Source of the DNA: Dendrolimus kikuchii
Lineage: Eukaryota > Arthropoda > Insecta > Lepidoptera > Lasiocampidae
NCBI GenBank assembly: GCA_019925095.2
Contig: CM034392.1
Coordinates: 751,501-815,500 of the forward strand
DNA length: 64,000 nt
Reading direction: 5' to 3'
The notes under the pieces: model-generated
The model's database searches: none
The model's input: only the letters and a program-made list of their open reading frames with translations
Told to the model about the DNA's origin: nothing
Position numbers and translations under genes: made by a program
In this document: positions 21,790 through 31,683 of the stretch, piece after piece
How positions within the stretch are numbered: position 1 is the first letter of the stretch
Layout of the letters: each line of letters opens with the position of its first letter

Positions 21790-22330
21790 CCTGGCCCGTG
21801 GTCGAAATTCGACCATAATAATTAATGTCAAAGACACTTGTATACTTCTATAATCACAGATTTTGTCAAGGCTACACTGTTAATTTGACTTAACAATAAA
21901 CAAAAGAGTATACATGCGTATTTATTTTATTTAAGTTTATGGCTTGGCAGCTAGGCCTTTAAGCCAGATCTTAGTTTACAATATAGTTTCTTCATTTTCA
22001 TAAGCCTATGTGTAGCACAGCTGAACTGTAGGTAATCAGCTAGTGCCATTCAACGCAGTTCTTGTAACAACTCAAAAGGCCACATTTGACTTTACAGTTC
22101 ACATTTCTCACAAAACACATAATTACTACTCAAAAGCTATCAATATCCTACAACTATTGTTCATTTTAGAGTAATTTTACACATTTTTAGAAAATAAAAC
22201 TGCACAGCACAGCATCTCCTTTCAGTTCCCGCCAAAAACCCAGTATACATGCGTGTGTGTGTCAAATATTGAGGGAGTCAATGTATTTTTAAGCATAGTT
22301 AAAAAAAATACAACACGGCAATAGTGGTTA
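21790..22330 (-). mobile_element. Helitron-like family H4 with nested retroposon
   Basis: The near-terminal palindrome GTCGAAATTCGAC lies at 21801-21813, followed by CATAATAATTAATGTCAAAG and the ACACTGTTAATTTGACTT block, identical in layout to 48325-48490. The CTAG end itself is degraded here. The element is split by an insertion at 21920-22241. Confidence 0.5.
21920..22241 (-). mobile_element. 322-bp retroposon with perfect 13-bp target duplication
   Basis: AGTATACATGCGT occurs at 21907-21919 and 22242-22254 and is present once in the other H4 copy as AGTATATATGCGT. The minus-strand 3' end reads GCCATAAACTTAAATAAAAT, an AT-rich tail. The body does not match any other family in this window. 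Confidence 0.65.
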
Positions 22331-23612
22331 TCGTATAAAGTTCACCTTTCGCTTACGAACTGCAACGCATACGCATCGCTTTTAAATATTATAAACAATT
22401 TTCGTCCATATACTTTATATATCGCTAAACTAGTTGGATTCGTGAAATTGTGCGTGTCGTGATAACTTTAAGAATCACGGAGAAAACCATCGCTTCACTA
22501 CACAAAGGTACTGTACCATCCTTTATATAACTGCCTGTATTTCCCTGTGTTCTGTGCAGCTATATTTCCATCATTGTGGTTTTACAACTAAGGGGAATGA
22601 ATATAGGTAACAATTACCAATTCGCGTAACCAACAATAAAGAAATTTAAATGGCCCTAATAATTTCTTGGCAATCCTCGCTCGCGTAAATATCAAATCTA
22701 AATCCCAGAAGGTAGGGAATAATAAGAAAACATGGGATTTCGGAGTAAAAAGTATTCTACTTTCATTAAAGAAAGTATTAAGTTACATAAAAGTCGTTCT
22801 ATATGTAAGGTCATGAAGCAAGAGATACTAAGAAACTTATTTTTATAAGCTTTTATTTTCCTTGCAATGTTTGTATGCATGTATGTACGTTCCGGGTTGA
22901 ATCTTGCAACGCAATTTTAAAACAGTTATCCTCAACCGATTAAAATAAAAATTTGCGTACTAATTTAGTGTAGATAACACTGCAACTAGATAAATAACAT
23001 CATTCTAAATCCAATATGGCGGATGACACAACATGGCAGGCAGGTATCTTTTTGCATGTCCATGACATGGCTATCAAATTGAAGGTTTTGCTGAAAGGAA
23101 TACGAATAACTGAAAAACAAATGAATAGAAAATAATCATTGTTTAAAATAAGCTTTTATTTAAACCCCTAAAATGTTTAAAGTTTATTTTATTATTTTTA
23201 GGGCTTTAAAGAAACGTTTTTTCTTCAAAAGTGTTTTCCTATTAACTACTATTAACGGACGGGTAAATACTACGGTACAAAATGCTATGACGATTTTTTT
23301 TTATAAATATTAATAAATTTGAGAGTTACTCCTTTCAGCCTTTCTACTGTCAATATTTATTTGTATAAGGTTTTCTCGCCCGAATGATTCGTGTCACAGC
23401 CGATAAAGACGTATTTGTGTAAATAAGTAAACACATTTCTACGCACGATTTTTTTTTATATTGATTCGCAATTGAAAGATTCCGTAGGGGCAATGGACGT
23501 CCACTCTTTATGTCATTTAGTAACGAAATGCTAAGAAAAGCATTTAAACAAAAATACCTAACAAAAGTACTCTCAAATTTGGTTTTAATGTATTTTATTA
23601 AAATTAAATATC
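22331..23612. other. AT-rich, no gene seen
   Basis: One possible plus-strand splice acceptor (CTGTGTTCTGTGCAG near 22559) has no usable donor or frame support. No repeats recognised. Confidence 0.4.
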
Positions 23613-23623
23613 GTGAAAAGTAT

Positions 23624-23794
23624 CGTGTACTAGCAGAAGGTGATGTCAGGAGCCTTAAGAACAGACGAGCATGCATGACAAGAGTTATGAATGTCAAAGA
23701 AGCAAGTGAGGTGTGTAAGAATAAGCCTGAATGGCGCTCTGTTGTTCGTGCCTACCCCGCAAGGGAACTGGCGTGAAGTTATGTATGTATGTAT
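23624..23794 (+). mobile_element. LINE-A insertion, 171 bp, perfect 11-bp duplication
   Basis: GTGAAAAGTAT at 23613-23623 and 23795-23805. The insert is only the last 49 codons of LINE-A plus the ATGT tail, an extreme 5' truncation. The frame happens to join upstream host sequence, producing a spurious longer ORF. Confidence 0.9.
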
Positions 23795-23869
23795 GTGAAA
23801 AGTATTTTAGAAATTGTATCCCACTCCTATCTGACACCTTTACGCCATCACTCCTACCCCATACCATTT

Positions 23870-24240
23870 TTCATGACGTAGGGGGAATGTATTTTCTTGG
23901 GACACCATCCTCAGGCCTGGAGGTAAGGCTTTACACCGAGGGATGTGTGGAACTCTTGATCGGCCATATGTCTACTGTGGCCTCCGAGTGGAAGGACAGG
24001 AGATGGTCACAACTAAATTTAACCTGCACCCTTCTCCTATGCGCTCTTATGAGGTGCCACAGGAACTAGAACATAGGTACTACATCTGTGACATCCCAAC
24101 CTTGGCTCTCTCTGACCTCACTTAGGGCTCCCCCGAAGAGTACTCTCATCACCAATAGGAGGAAAGAAGTCAGCGGGATCCTCTACTGGTCCACGCGGCC
24201 CCTATGACCTCGAAGACACCTTCTGCGGATGGACCTCCTG
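23870..24240 (+). repeat. Second copy of the 20680-21195 repeat
   Basis: TTCTTGGGACACCATCCTC, CTTCTCCTATGCGCTC, CTACATCTGTGACATCCC and CTTCTGCGGATGGA match 20700-21000 in order, with many substitutions. Confidence 0.45.
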
Positions 24241-24255
24241 CCCCGTGGCAATTTT

Positions 24256-24500
24256 TTAATAGCTAGGGGAAATCCGATTTAGGAACATAAGCCGCGACAA
24301 GCGCAGAACCTTGGGGGGGGGGGGATGCGCCAGATCGGCGGCGGAGCCTTGCTATTCCCACTCCCCAGTTGGGGGTATCCACTAAATCCCCTGAGTGTTC
24401 CGTCCTTCGACTTATGGCAGGGCTACGGGTGTATGACCTAGCCTCTCCGCTGTCCTGGCAGGCGTGGGCCTTCCTGCTCCGTACGATCATCCATACCGTA
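24256..24500 (-). mobile_element. R1-like LINE 3' UTR fragment
   Basis: Minus strand ends CGGATTTCCCCTAGCTATTA and contains GTCGCGGCTTA, CGCCGATCTGGCGCATCC, AACACTCAGGGGATTTAGTG and GCCCTGCCATAAG, matching 52741-53157 and 63215-63957. A run of 12 G occurs at 24311. Confidence 0.55.
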
Positions 24501-24503
24501 TTT

Positions 24504-24796
24504 TTATCCGTGCAGGAACGGAGAAAGAATACAATTTCCTGCAGCCGGGCGGCCTGTCGTAAGAGGAGATTTAACAACCCTGGACTGAATGTCCACCAAC
24601 CCCTGGTCTAAAGTATGTCGCCATAACAACCTTGAGTTGTGTTCCGGCATTAGTGACCAGGTTCCAGTCTCCCTTAAGAGAGCAGCAGCGCATTTGTAGC
24701 AATTTTGGTGTTGCAAATGTCCATAGGCGATGGCAACCGCTTTCAATCAAGTGGGCCGTCTGCCTGTCTATTGATCTCCTGCAATGAAAAAAAAAA
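24504..24796 (+). mobile_element. Family B retroposon with internal deletion
   Basis: Starts TTTTTATCCGTGCAGGAACG, lacks the CCACAGCCAGGTGGTAGGG block, and ends TCTCCTGCAATGAAAAAAAA. Confidence 0.7.
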
Positions 24797-24828
24797 CCAT
24801 TCTAAAAGTTGATAACTCGTTGACAATG

Positions 24829-24910
24829 TCCTTGGTGTTGCATACGTCCACAGGCAACAGTAATTACTTAATCGTGAGCCGTCTATTTACCATTTTGCAA
24901 TAAAAAAAAT
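24829..24910 (+). repeat. Diverged family B 3' end
   Basis: CTTGGTGTTGCATACGTCC, then CGTGAGCCGTCTATTTACC and TTTTGCAATAAAAAAAATT mirror the last 80 bp of family B. Confidence 0.45.
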
Positions 24911-25038
24911 TAACTTTAAGTTAAACTTTAAATTCTGTAGCTTAATTTATGTATTTCATAAATGTTCATTTCATACTTCAAAAGTTAGAGGGGAACAACT
25001 AAGATTTGTTTAAATTTTCGAAAATGATTTCTTAAACA

Positions 25039-25430
25039 TACATACATACATAACTCCAAGCCAGTTCCCTTGCGGGGTAGGCACGAACAACAGAGCGCCA
25101 TTTAGGCTTATTCTTACACACCTCACTTGCTTCTTTGACATTCATAACTCTTGTCATGCAAGCTCGTCTGCTCTTAAGGCTCCTGACATCACCTTCTGCT
25201 AGTACACGATCAATTTGATCATGGAAGGTGTGTCGTGGCCTTCCACGACTTCTGCATCCATGCACTTTTGCATTGTATATCTGTTTAGTCATTCTTTCAT
25301 CATGCATTCTTTCCACATGCCCGAACCACCGGAGCATTCCTTTCCTTACCTTCACCCCGACACTCTCTTTCAGACCAACTCTCTTTCTTACTTCGGTATT
25401 ACGAACGCGGTCCGCGAGTGTCACTCCGCA
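25039..25430 (-). mobile_element. LINE-A insertion with 11-13-bp duplication
   Basis: GATTTCTTAAACA at 25026-25038 and 25431-25443. One base change (GGCTTGGAG in place of CTGGCGTGA) destroys the usual stop, letting the frame run into the tail. The rest of the coding frame from DRVRNTEVRKRV is intact. Confidence 0.85.
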
Positions 25431-25449
25431 GATTTCTTAAACAATTAAT

Positions 25450-25645
25450 GTACATAAATAAAAATGAAACATAGATATGTATGTACGCGCATAACTTGAG
25501 AAATATTTTGATGACATTTTTGGTGTGTTTAAGTGGACCCCCCGATGCTTCAATTTCACAATTGGAACTGGTAGATGGCGTTGGGTTCGAGTCTTAGATT
25601 TTTATTTTTAAGGGTAGGATAACGTCTACCGGGACCTTTAGATTC
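25450..25645 (+). repeat. Degraded Helitron-like H2/H3 copy
   Basis: Contains GGAACTGGTAGATGGCG, TTGGGTTCGAGTCTTAG and GGATAACGTCTACCGGGACC, the reverse orientation of the H2/H3 terminal region, ending near TTTAG. Confidence 0.45.
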
Positions 25646-25911
25646 TAATAAATTCGAATTTTCATTTACATATAAAGTGACACCTAATCTTAAATTTTTC
25701 GAAATTTTATTATGCCATATATTGCATTTCAACTGCTTACCAAATTAAAGGATCATTATCAAACTCTGAGTTAGATGCTAACAGCTCAATTCAATTTATT
25801 TAATGCGAAAATGGGTATACAAAAAGGTGATAATTTAACGAAGTACAAGTATCCTGCTTACAAATTATGGTATAATATATTTATCTAATTATTTAATTAG
25901 TAATTATCTTA
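25646..25911. other. AT-rich, nothing recognised
   Basis: No motif seen. Confidence 0.35.
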
Positions 25912-26112
25912 TCTTATACTAATATATAAAGCTGAACAGTTTGTTTGTTTGTTTAAACGCACTAATCTCAGGAACTACTGATCTGAATTGAAAAATTCTT
26001 CCAGTGCTGGATAGCCCATTTATCGAGGAAGGCTATAGGCTATATATCATCACGCTAAGACTAAAAACTTTTTTAACTATTCCACGTGGACGAAGTCGCG
26101 GGTAGAAGCAAG
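25912..26112 (+). mobile_element. Helitron-like H1, first of a tandem pair
   Basis: Starts TCTTATACTAATATATAAAG, includes AATTCTTCCAGTGCTGGATA and ends GGACGAAGTCGCGGGTAGAA then CAAG|T, a mutated CTAG. The 46 bp that follow (26113-26158) are repeated after the second copy. Confidence 0.7.
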
Positions 26113-26158
26113 TTTACCTAATAAAATGTCAACTAATAAATTATAAAATTGTGTATTA

Positions 26159-26709
26159 TCTTATACTTATATATAAAGCAGAAGAGTTTGTTCGTTTGCT
26201 TGAATGCGCTAAACTCAGGAACTAATGGTATGATTTGAAAAATTCTTTCAGTGTTAGATAGCCCATTTATCGAGGAATTCTATAGGCTATATATCATCAC
26301 GCTAAAACCAAACTGCTGGCGCGATGCGATGGCCGGGAGAAGGCAAAGAGACGGGAAGAAGAAGCAGGGAAGGACTTACCTCGCCACCAGACCGCCGCCA
26401 CACTGCGCTCGTCCCCCGGGGGTTCACACACTCATTAGGATTATGCTTTGATAATTAAATGTGGTTTTATAACAGTTTATTTCTATTTGTTTAATGTTCC
26501 AACAATCTTTGATACGTATTTTTATATATAGTGCGGTGACAGCAGTGACAAACCCCTAATGTCTCGTATTGAGCATTCTTCTTTTAAAGGTTTACTCTTT
26601 TCTTGATGGCGACGATGGGGAGGAAGAATTTACAAGGAGGTGTTCCTCGGCGCAACCACAAACTTTTTTTAAAATATTCCACGCGGACGAAGTCGCGGGC
26701 AGAAGCTAG
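26159..26709 (+). mobile_element. Helitron-like H1, second of a tandem pair, with ~340-bp insert
   Basis: Starts TCTTATACTTATATATAAAG and ends GCGGACGAAGTCGCGGGCAG, AAGCTAG at 26703-26709. Sequence between about 26318 and 26660 has no counterpart in other H1 copies; its first 100 bp are GC-rich (CCGCCGCCACACTGCGC). The insert has no obvious duplication or tail. Confidence 0.65.
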
Positions 26710-26755
26710 TTTACCTAATAAAATGTCAACCAATAGATTATAAAATTGTGTATTA

Positions 26756-27029
26756 AACTCCAAGCTAAGTTAAACTTCGTAAATAAACGCATGCCTTCGC
26801 AGCGGATATATGTAGAACTGCCTTGAAGCACGTTAGCAATGCGTAATGGACGGAACGTGTCGGCGCCCATTTCCAGCTATCGCCTCATGCTGGCAACATT
26901 GCCAATGAATATTTAGACGACTGTAATGGAATCTTTCGAACACGGACTTATCTGTACTGCTCTCTTATCTGATGCTGGCTTCAGCACGCGTAATGTACAT
27001 CGATATAACGGAATTATTTATATATATCC
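26756..27029. other. Unique-looking sequence
   Basis: Moderate GC, with no repeat relation seen and no frame or splice pair that can be defended. Confidence 0.35.
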
Positions 27030-27310
27030 TTTTTTTTTTGAGGCGAGGGAAAATGCTTAACCGATTTACGCACAAACTGGGCCGTTGCTAGGGGAACGAC
27101 ACGCGTCGGTCGGGGGCGATAACACTGCAGCAATAGTATGCTCTTGACGGTGCTCCGTCCGCGATCGACGTCACAGAATAGTGTGGAAGACTCCGAGCGT
27201 TGCTGCACGGGCGAGCAACCCCAATACCCACTAAAAACCCCCTCCTCCCTGTCGATCCTGCGCTTTTGTTTGTGTTGGAAAGGCTGAGATTTAGAACATA
27301 GTTACGCCCA
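27030..27310 (-). mobile_element. Family F retroposon
   Basis: Poly(T) then GAGGCGAGGGAAAATGCTTA at left, and the body is the reverse complement of 30181-30472: CGACACGCGTCGGTCGGGGG, GACGTCACAGAATAGTGTGG and CAATACCCACTAAAAACCCC. Confidence 0.65.
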
Positions 27311-27377
27311 GACGATCCAGCGCAATAAAGTGCCTGGAGTGTGCCCTGGGAGAACACACCCCACTTCGTTGTGGGGT

Positions 27378-27569
27378 CCCGGCCTGTCGTAAGAGGCGAC
27401 AACCCACAGCCAGGTGGTAGGGCATTTGCCCGACTGGATGGCTACCACCCCTGGTCTAAAGTATGTCGCCATAACAACCTTGAGTTGTGTTCCGGCATTA
27501 GTGACCAGGTTGCAGTCTCCCTTAAGAGAGCAGCAGCGCATTTGTAGCAACTTTGGTGTTGCAAATGTC
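27378..27569 (+). mobile_element. Family B fragment, truncated at both ends
   Basis: Runs from CCGGCCTGTCGTAAGAGG to TTGGTGTTGCAAATGTC. It is followed directly by a reverse H1 piece, so the 3' tail was lost. Confidence 0.65.
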
Positions 27570-27672
27570 AAACACTGAAAGAATTTTTCAAATCGGACCA
27601 GTGGTTTCTCAGATTAGCGCGTTTAAACAAACAAAGAAACAAACTCTTCAGCTTTATAATATCAGTATAGAT
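27570..27672 (-). repeat. Helitron-like H1, 5' part
   Basis: AACACTGAAAGAATTTTTCA, AATCGGACCAGTGG and CTCTTCAGCTTTATAATATC, reverse of the H1 start. No CTAG end. Confidence 0.5.
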
Positions 27673-28194
27673 AGTATAGATGACCAGAATGAAATATTTT
27701 TTTTAAATTCTAATGTGGTTTTTTTACTGATCGATAGCAAATTTAATGTACTAAAATGTGTGATATTTTTTATTCCAGAAATCCCGCGGGATGTCTCCCG
27801 GCAGTGATTTGAAGTTTTACGGGTTGTCGGCGCACGATTAGCCTGGAGAAGTAAACACTGGTCCAGCCGGATTGAAATCATTACCTCGCGCCGGTGTGTA
27901 CGCGCAATATTAACATTAGTCTATGAGAAACACTCGTAGTCTACGGCCAACCGCCAATATTCGAAAAATCAAGGACGGAACAAAGACGAAATACTGTACG
28001 CGCAACAACTATTTTATAAAATTATTGTAAAATCGCAAATTATTGAAAATATACGCATTTCAAGCCAAAGGGTGCTTCATTGAAGACTTCCTACGCTTCA
28101 CGGGTGCTAAAAATTACCTTACCCCGACACAGTTTTCATTCAAACAAATAACTTACATTCTTTTCTTAAATGCTTCGATACTTTGTGTGTGAAG
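27673..28194. other. Mostly unrecognised
   Basis: CCCGCGGGATGTCTCCC near 27783 resembles a widespread insect repeat block but no boundaries were found. TTTTTTATTCCAG at 27767-27779 looks like a splice acceptor but no exon follows convincingly. Confidence 0.3.
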
Positions 28195-28222
28195 CATGGA
28201 CGAAGTCGCGGGTATATCCTAG
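28195..28222 (+). repeat. Helitron-like 3' end (H1-related)
   Basis: GGACGAAGTCGCGGGTATAT then CCTAG (28218-28222) and T, the direct copy of the inverted end at 8779. Confidence 0.5.
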
Positions 28223-28227
28223 TAGCA

Positions 28228-28500
28228 ATATTCAAATTCAAATTCAAAAGTTTTAATTCAAAATAAGTTCCACTGGAGAACACTTTTTGAAGGTCATACA
28301 TGTAAGTTAAAATTTAGTTTTTACTTCCTATTCTATGTACAACGCTTCGCAACGTGTTGATGCTGTAAAGGCGAAGAAGCGGCAAGAAGCTCCCCAGCAA
28401 CACGTCTAGCTAAATATTGTTCCTCTTTATATTTCATATTCTATTTATATCTCAAATTCTTTTTTTTTATAATGGAGTTGTAGCAAACAACGCATATAAT
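28228..28500 (-). mobile_element. Retroposon 3' end with TTTGAAT-type tail
   Basis: Reads on the minus strand GGGGAGCTTCTTGCCGCTTC, CGTTGCGAAGCGTTGTACAT, AGAATAGGAAGTAAAAA, GTGTTCTCCAGTGGAACTTA and ends in AAAACTTTTGAATTTGAATT. It matches 51340-51640 and 57745-57890. Confidence 0.65.
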
Positions 28501-28612
28501 GTATAGGAATTGGCTACCTATACACTTCTAGAGATGCTCTGCTCTTGACTGACCGCTATCCAGTGGTGGGCAGTGGCTAGACTAGCTGAGCTATAATTCC
28601 CATGGCTAGACA

Positions 28613-28720
28613 GTTGTTCGTCGGCGGAGGACGGCGGCGGGGCGGCGGGGGGCCGTTCCGGCCGGGCAGCATTCCGCGCGTGACTCACGCGGACGCGCCG
28701 ATCTCCGATAATATCGTAAT
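28613..28720 (+). other. CpG- and GC-rich island
   Basis: GGCGGAGGACGGCGGCGGGG and CGCGTGACTCACGCGGACGC are strongly GC-rich in an AT-rich setting and match no repeat here. An ATG at 28602 opens 43 codons rich in Gly, Arg and Pro. It could be a first exon, a promoter or a chance remnant. Confidence 0.3.
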
Positions 28721-28915
28721 TGGTTTTTAATTAATTAACACAAAAACCTTTTTAAGAAGATAAGCCCTTCAAAATTTGAAACTAAAATACAGCGGTTACA
28801 AACTGTGCTGAATTAAATAATGTTCTCGGAAGTGAATATTTGTAAATGATTCAATTGCTTATTACGCATAGAGAGCGGCAGCACATTTGGTATAAGCAGG
28901 AGGGCCGTCTGCCGT

Positions 28916-29045
28916 CTATTATAAAGCTGAAGAGTTTGTTTGTTTGTTTAAACGCGCTAATCTCGGGAACCGCTGGTCCGATTTGAAAAATTCTTTCCGT
29001 GTTGAATAGTACATTTATCGAGGAAGGCTATAAGCTATATTATAT
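28916..29045 (+). repeat. Helitron-like H1, 5' part
   Basis: ATTATAAAGCTGAAGAGTTT, AACGCGCTAATCTCGGGAAC and ATTTATCGAGGAAGGCTATA. The 3' half is missing. 29046-29439 is AT-rich with nothing recognised. Confidence 0.55.
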
Positions 29046-29439
29046 TTTCAAAAAAATTAGGGATCCTTACTAAAAGTCCAATAATGTAATCCAAGGTGTA
29101 AAAAAATGACCCGAAAAAATCCTTACATTATTATAAAACAAAACAATGTACTACCACTTTGCAGAACATATAATTGTCTACAAAAAATATTGCGTAACCA
29201 TATGTCTAAGTATTGTAGTTATCTCACAATAAGTGTTTTCTTATATTTTTTTAAATAATTAAAATACCGTCGCTTCGAAACTCTTTATTTTGTACCTTGA
29301 TATTAATCCTTATCAAAATAAATTACTCCATATTCAAGACGAGTTTAATACCTTTCTAGAACTTTTTGAATTATTCAATTCGGACGTGTCATTCAAAAGA
29401 TATCGCGATATTTAAAATGTATGTATTAGTGTTGTAGCC

Positions 29440-29660
29440 AAATATACTAATATTGTTTGATTGAACGCGCTAATCTCAGGAACTGCTGGTTTGATTTGAA
29501 AAATTCTTTCAGTGTTGGATAGCCCATTTATCGAGGAAGGCTATAGGCTACATATCATCACGCTAAGACCAATAGGAGCGGAGAAACAATGGAGAATGTT
29601 TCAAAATCGGAGGGTTTTGAAAGCAAATTCCACGCGGACGACGTCGCGGGGCACAGCTAG
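29440..29660 (+). mobile_element. Helitron-like H1
   Basis: GAACGCGCTAATCTCAGGAA, AATTCTTTCAGTGTTGGATA, then CGCGGACGACGTCGCGGGGC and CAGCTAG (29654-29660) followed by T. The stem GCGGACGACGTCGC is visible. Confidence 0.65.
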
Positions 29661-29697
29661 TAAAATATATATCAATATACATACACATATACGGGAC

Positions 29698-29990
29698 ACT
29701 AGTCGTGGTAGCGTATTGGCTAGCGCACGCGGCCCGAACTCAAAGGGCGCGGGTTCGATCCTGGCCGGAACGCATGCACCACTTAGGCAGTTTTCTGACC
29801 TAATGTGCATATTGTTACAATTACCACGTGCTAACAGTGGTGAAGGAAAACATCGTGATGCAACCTGCACATCGAGATAACCGATGTATCAAACCTGCCA
29901 AGCCACCTTGGACAAGCGTGGCGGGTATACTGTCCGTTCCCCTACAGTGGGAGGCCCGAGCCCAGCAGTGGGACAGTTATGGGTTGATAT
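29698..29990 (+). mobile_element. tRNA-derived SINE, near full length
   Basis: The head GTGGTAGCGTATTGGCTAGC (A-box region) is followed by CGCGGGTTCGATCCTGGC (B box GGGTTCGATCC), then CACCTTGGACAAGCGTGGCG and GAGCCCAGCAGTGGGACAGT. This head-body-tail layout is that of lepidopteran SINEs of the HaSE/Bm1 sort, though the exact family is unverified. Confidence 0.65.
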
Positions 29991-30180
29991 TACTTTATTT
30001 TATCCTTGTTAAACATTAAAAAATACTGCTCACGTGAAACTTAATAATGTTACAGGCGTATTTAGTTTTTCTTTTAGCGGATTTTAAACTTAGATCAACG
30101 TTAAAATTAAAATAATATGGATAAATTTACTTTGTTTGTGTTTCACTGATCTTGACTATAGATAAAATAGAATATTGCTA

Positions 30181-30472
30181 GAATCGGCTGGGCGTAACTG
30201 TGTTCTAAATCTCAGCCTATCCAACACAAACAAAGCGCAGGGTCGTCAGGGAGGAGGGGGTTTTTAGTGGGTATTGGGGTTGCTCGCTCGTGTAGCAACG
30301 CTCCGAGTCTTCCACACTATTCTGTGACGTCGATCGCGGACGGAGCGCTGCCAAGAGCATACTATTGCTGCAGTATTATCGCCCCCGACCGACGCGTGTC
30401 GTTCCCCTAGCAACGACCCAGTTTGTGCGTAAATCGGTTAAGCATTTTCCCTCGCCTCAAAACAAAAAAAAA
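30181..30472 (+). mobile_element. Family F retroposon with 12-bp duplication
   Basis: Flanked by AGAATATTGCTA (30169-30180) and AGAATATAGCTA (30473-30484). Body ends AAGCATTTTCCCTCGCCTC followed by an A-rich run. It is the direct copy of 27030-27310. Confidence 0.75.
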
Positions 30473-30484
30473 AGAATATAGCTA

Positions 30485-30813
30485 AAGGGAAAAAAAATAG
30501 TTCATTTTCTGCACATTTTGGTTTAGTTATAGTAAGTATTATTTACTTTTGATGACTACAAGTTACACGTAAAAATGTTAATGCAAGCCCATTTAGGAAA
30601 GTGTTGATTTTCATTTGTTAATCGTAATTAACAAATTAACAGCACAGCATTGCAGTTTGGTAACACGTGTTGTTATTTATAGTAATTTAGGCCAATATAT
30701 AATTGTCAATCGTTATGTATTCCGAATGTTACTTACAATTCTTTGAAGATTATTTAAAAACTTCCCTTAATAGAGAATAATGGCCACTAATTATATCAGA
30801 CCGGAATCTGTGA
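30485..30813. other. AT-rich, nothing recognised
   Basis: No repeat or exon supported. Confidence 0.4.
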
Positions 30814-31107
30814 TTTTTATCCGTGCAGGAACGGAGAAAGAATTCAATTTCCTGCGGGCGGGCGGCCTGTCGTAAGAGGCGACTTAACAACCCACAGCCA
30901 GGTGGTAGGGCATTTGCGTCTAACGTATGCCGCCATAACAACCGTGAGTTGTGTTCCAGCATTAGTAACCAGGTTCCAGTCTCCCTTAAGAGAGCAGCAG
31001 CGCATTTGTAGCAACTTTGGTGTTGCAAATGTCCATAGGCGATCGTAACCGCTTTCCATCAAATGGCCCGTCTGTCTGTCTGCTGATCTCCTGCAATAAA
31101 AAAAAAG
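30814..31107 (+). mobile_element. Family B retroposon with internal deletion
   Basis: TTTTTATCCGTGCAGGAACG start, jump after GGGCATTTGCG to TCTAACGTATGCCGCC, and TCTCCTGCAATAAAAAAAAA end. Confidence 0.7.
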
Positions 31108-31319
31108 CCGGCCTTATCGCTTAAAGCGATCTCTTCCAGGCAACCTAAATTAAAGGAATTTCTAACTAGACATCGGATATGCATTTGCATGTTTGCATAT
31201 GCCAATGCATATAAAGCTATTTTTATAGCGTTATTGCATACTTTGGTACTTTTTCATTGACAGTGCTTATTTCGGTAGTTATACTTGTTAGGCGTCTTGT
31301 ATTATGCCGACGACACGAC

Positions 31320-31610
31320 GAAAAAATGATTGAACAGAGTAACGCCCTTCCGAGTTCACTATCGCAAAAGGTTTGTGGCGAATTAAATGCAGTCTTGTAT
31401 AAAAACCCCGGTCTTGAAAGAATAAAGAAAATTGATGCATTTATCAACGGCACCGGACAGACTCTACCTGAAGAAGTATCTGCAGAAATGGCGCCAAATT
31501 TCAAGTTCTGTCCGGTGACGTCAGTTGACGTCGAAAGGTCATTTTCAGCCTATAAATTAATATTAAAGAAAATCTCGAAAAATATGTTATTGTTTACTAA
31601 TAATAATTAA
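31320..31610 (+). pseudogene. hAT transposase C-terminal (dimerisation) region
   Basis: Encodes KMIEQSNALPSSLSQKVCGE, then NPGLERIKKIDAFINGTG and CPVTSVDVERSFSAYKLIL, ending TAA 31608-31610. The VERSFSxYKxIL pattern is the hallmark of the hAT-family C-terminal dimerisation domain. The catalytic RNase H-like core with its DDE residues is absent, so the protein is non-functional. Confidence 0.7.
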
Positions 31611-31683
31611 TAACTAATATTAAGGTATGTTTAATATATAAATATAATGTGAAAATAAACTTAAATTCTAATTAATCTAATAA

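Noticed and set aside
22559..22606. Possible internal exon after a good acceptor (CTGTGTTCTGTGCAG)
   Set aside because: The only donor is GTAACA, a poor match, and the enclosed 47 bp have no homology or neighbour exon.
23510..23776. 88-codon frame joining unique sequence to LINE-A
   Set aside because: The 11-bp duplication shows LINE-A simply inserted in frame; the upstream part has no support.
27767..27810. Splice-acceptor-like TTTTTTATTCCAG
   Set aside because: The following sequence resembles a repeat block (CCCGCGGGATGTCTCCC) and soon hits a stop in the ATG frame.
30731..30790. Minus-strand donor-like ACTTAC with possible upstream acceptor
   Set aside because: The enclosed sequence has stops in the needed frame and no pyrimidine tract of quality.
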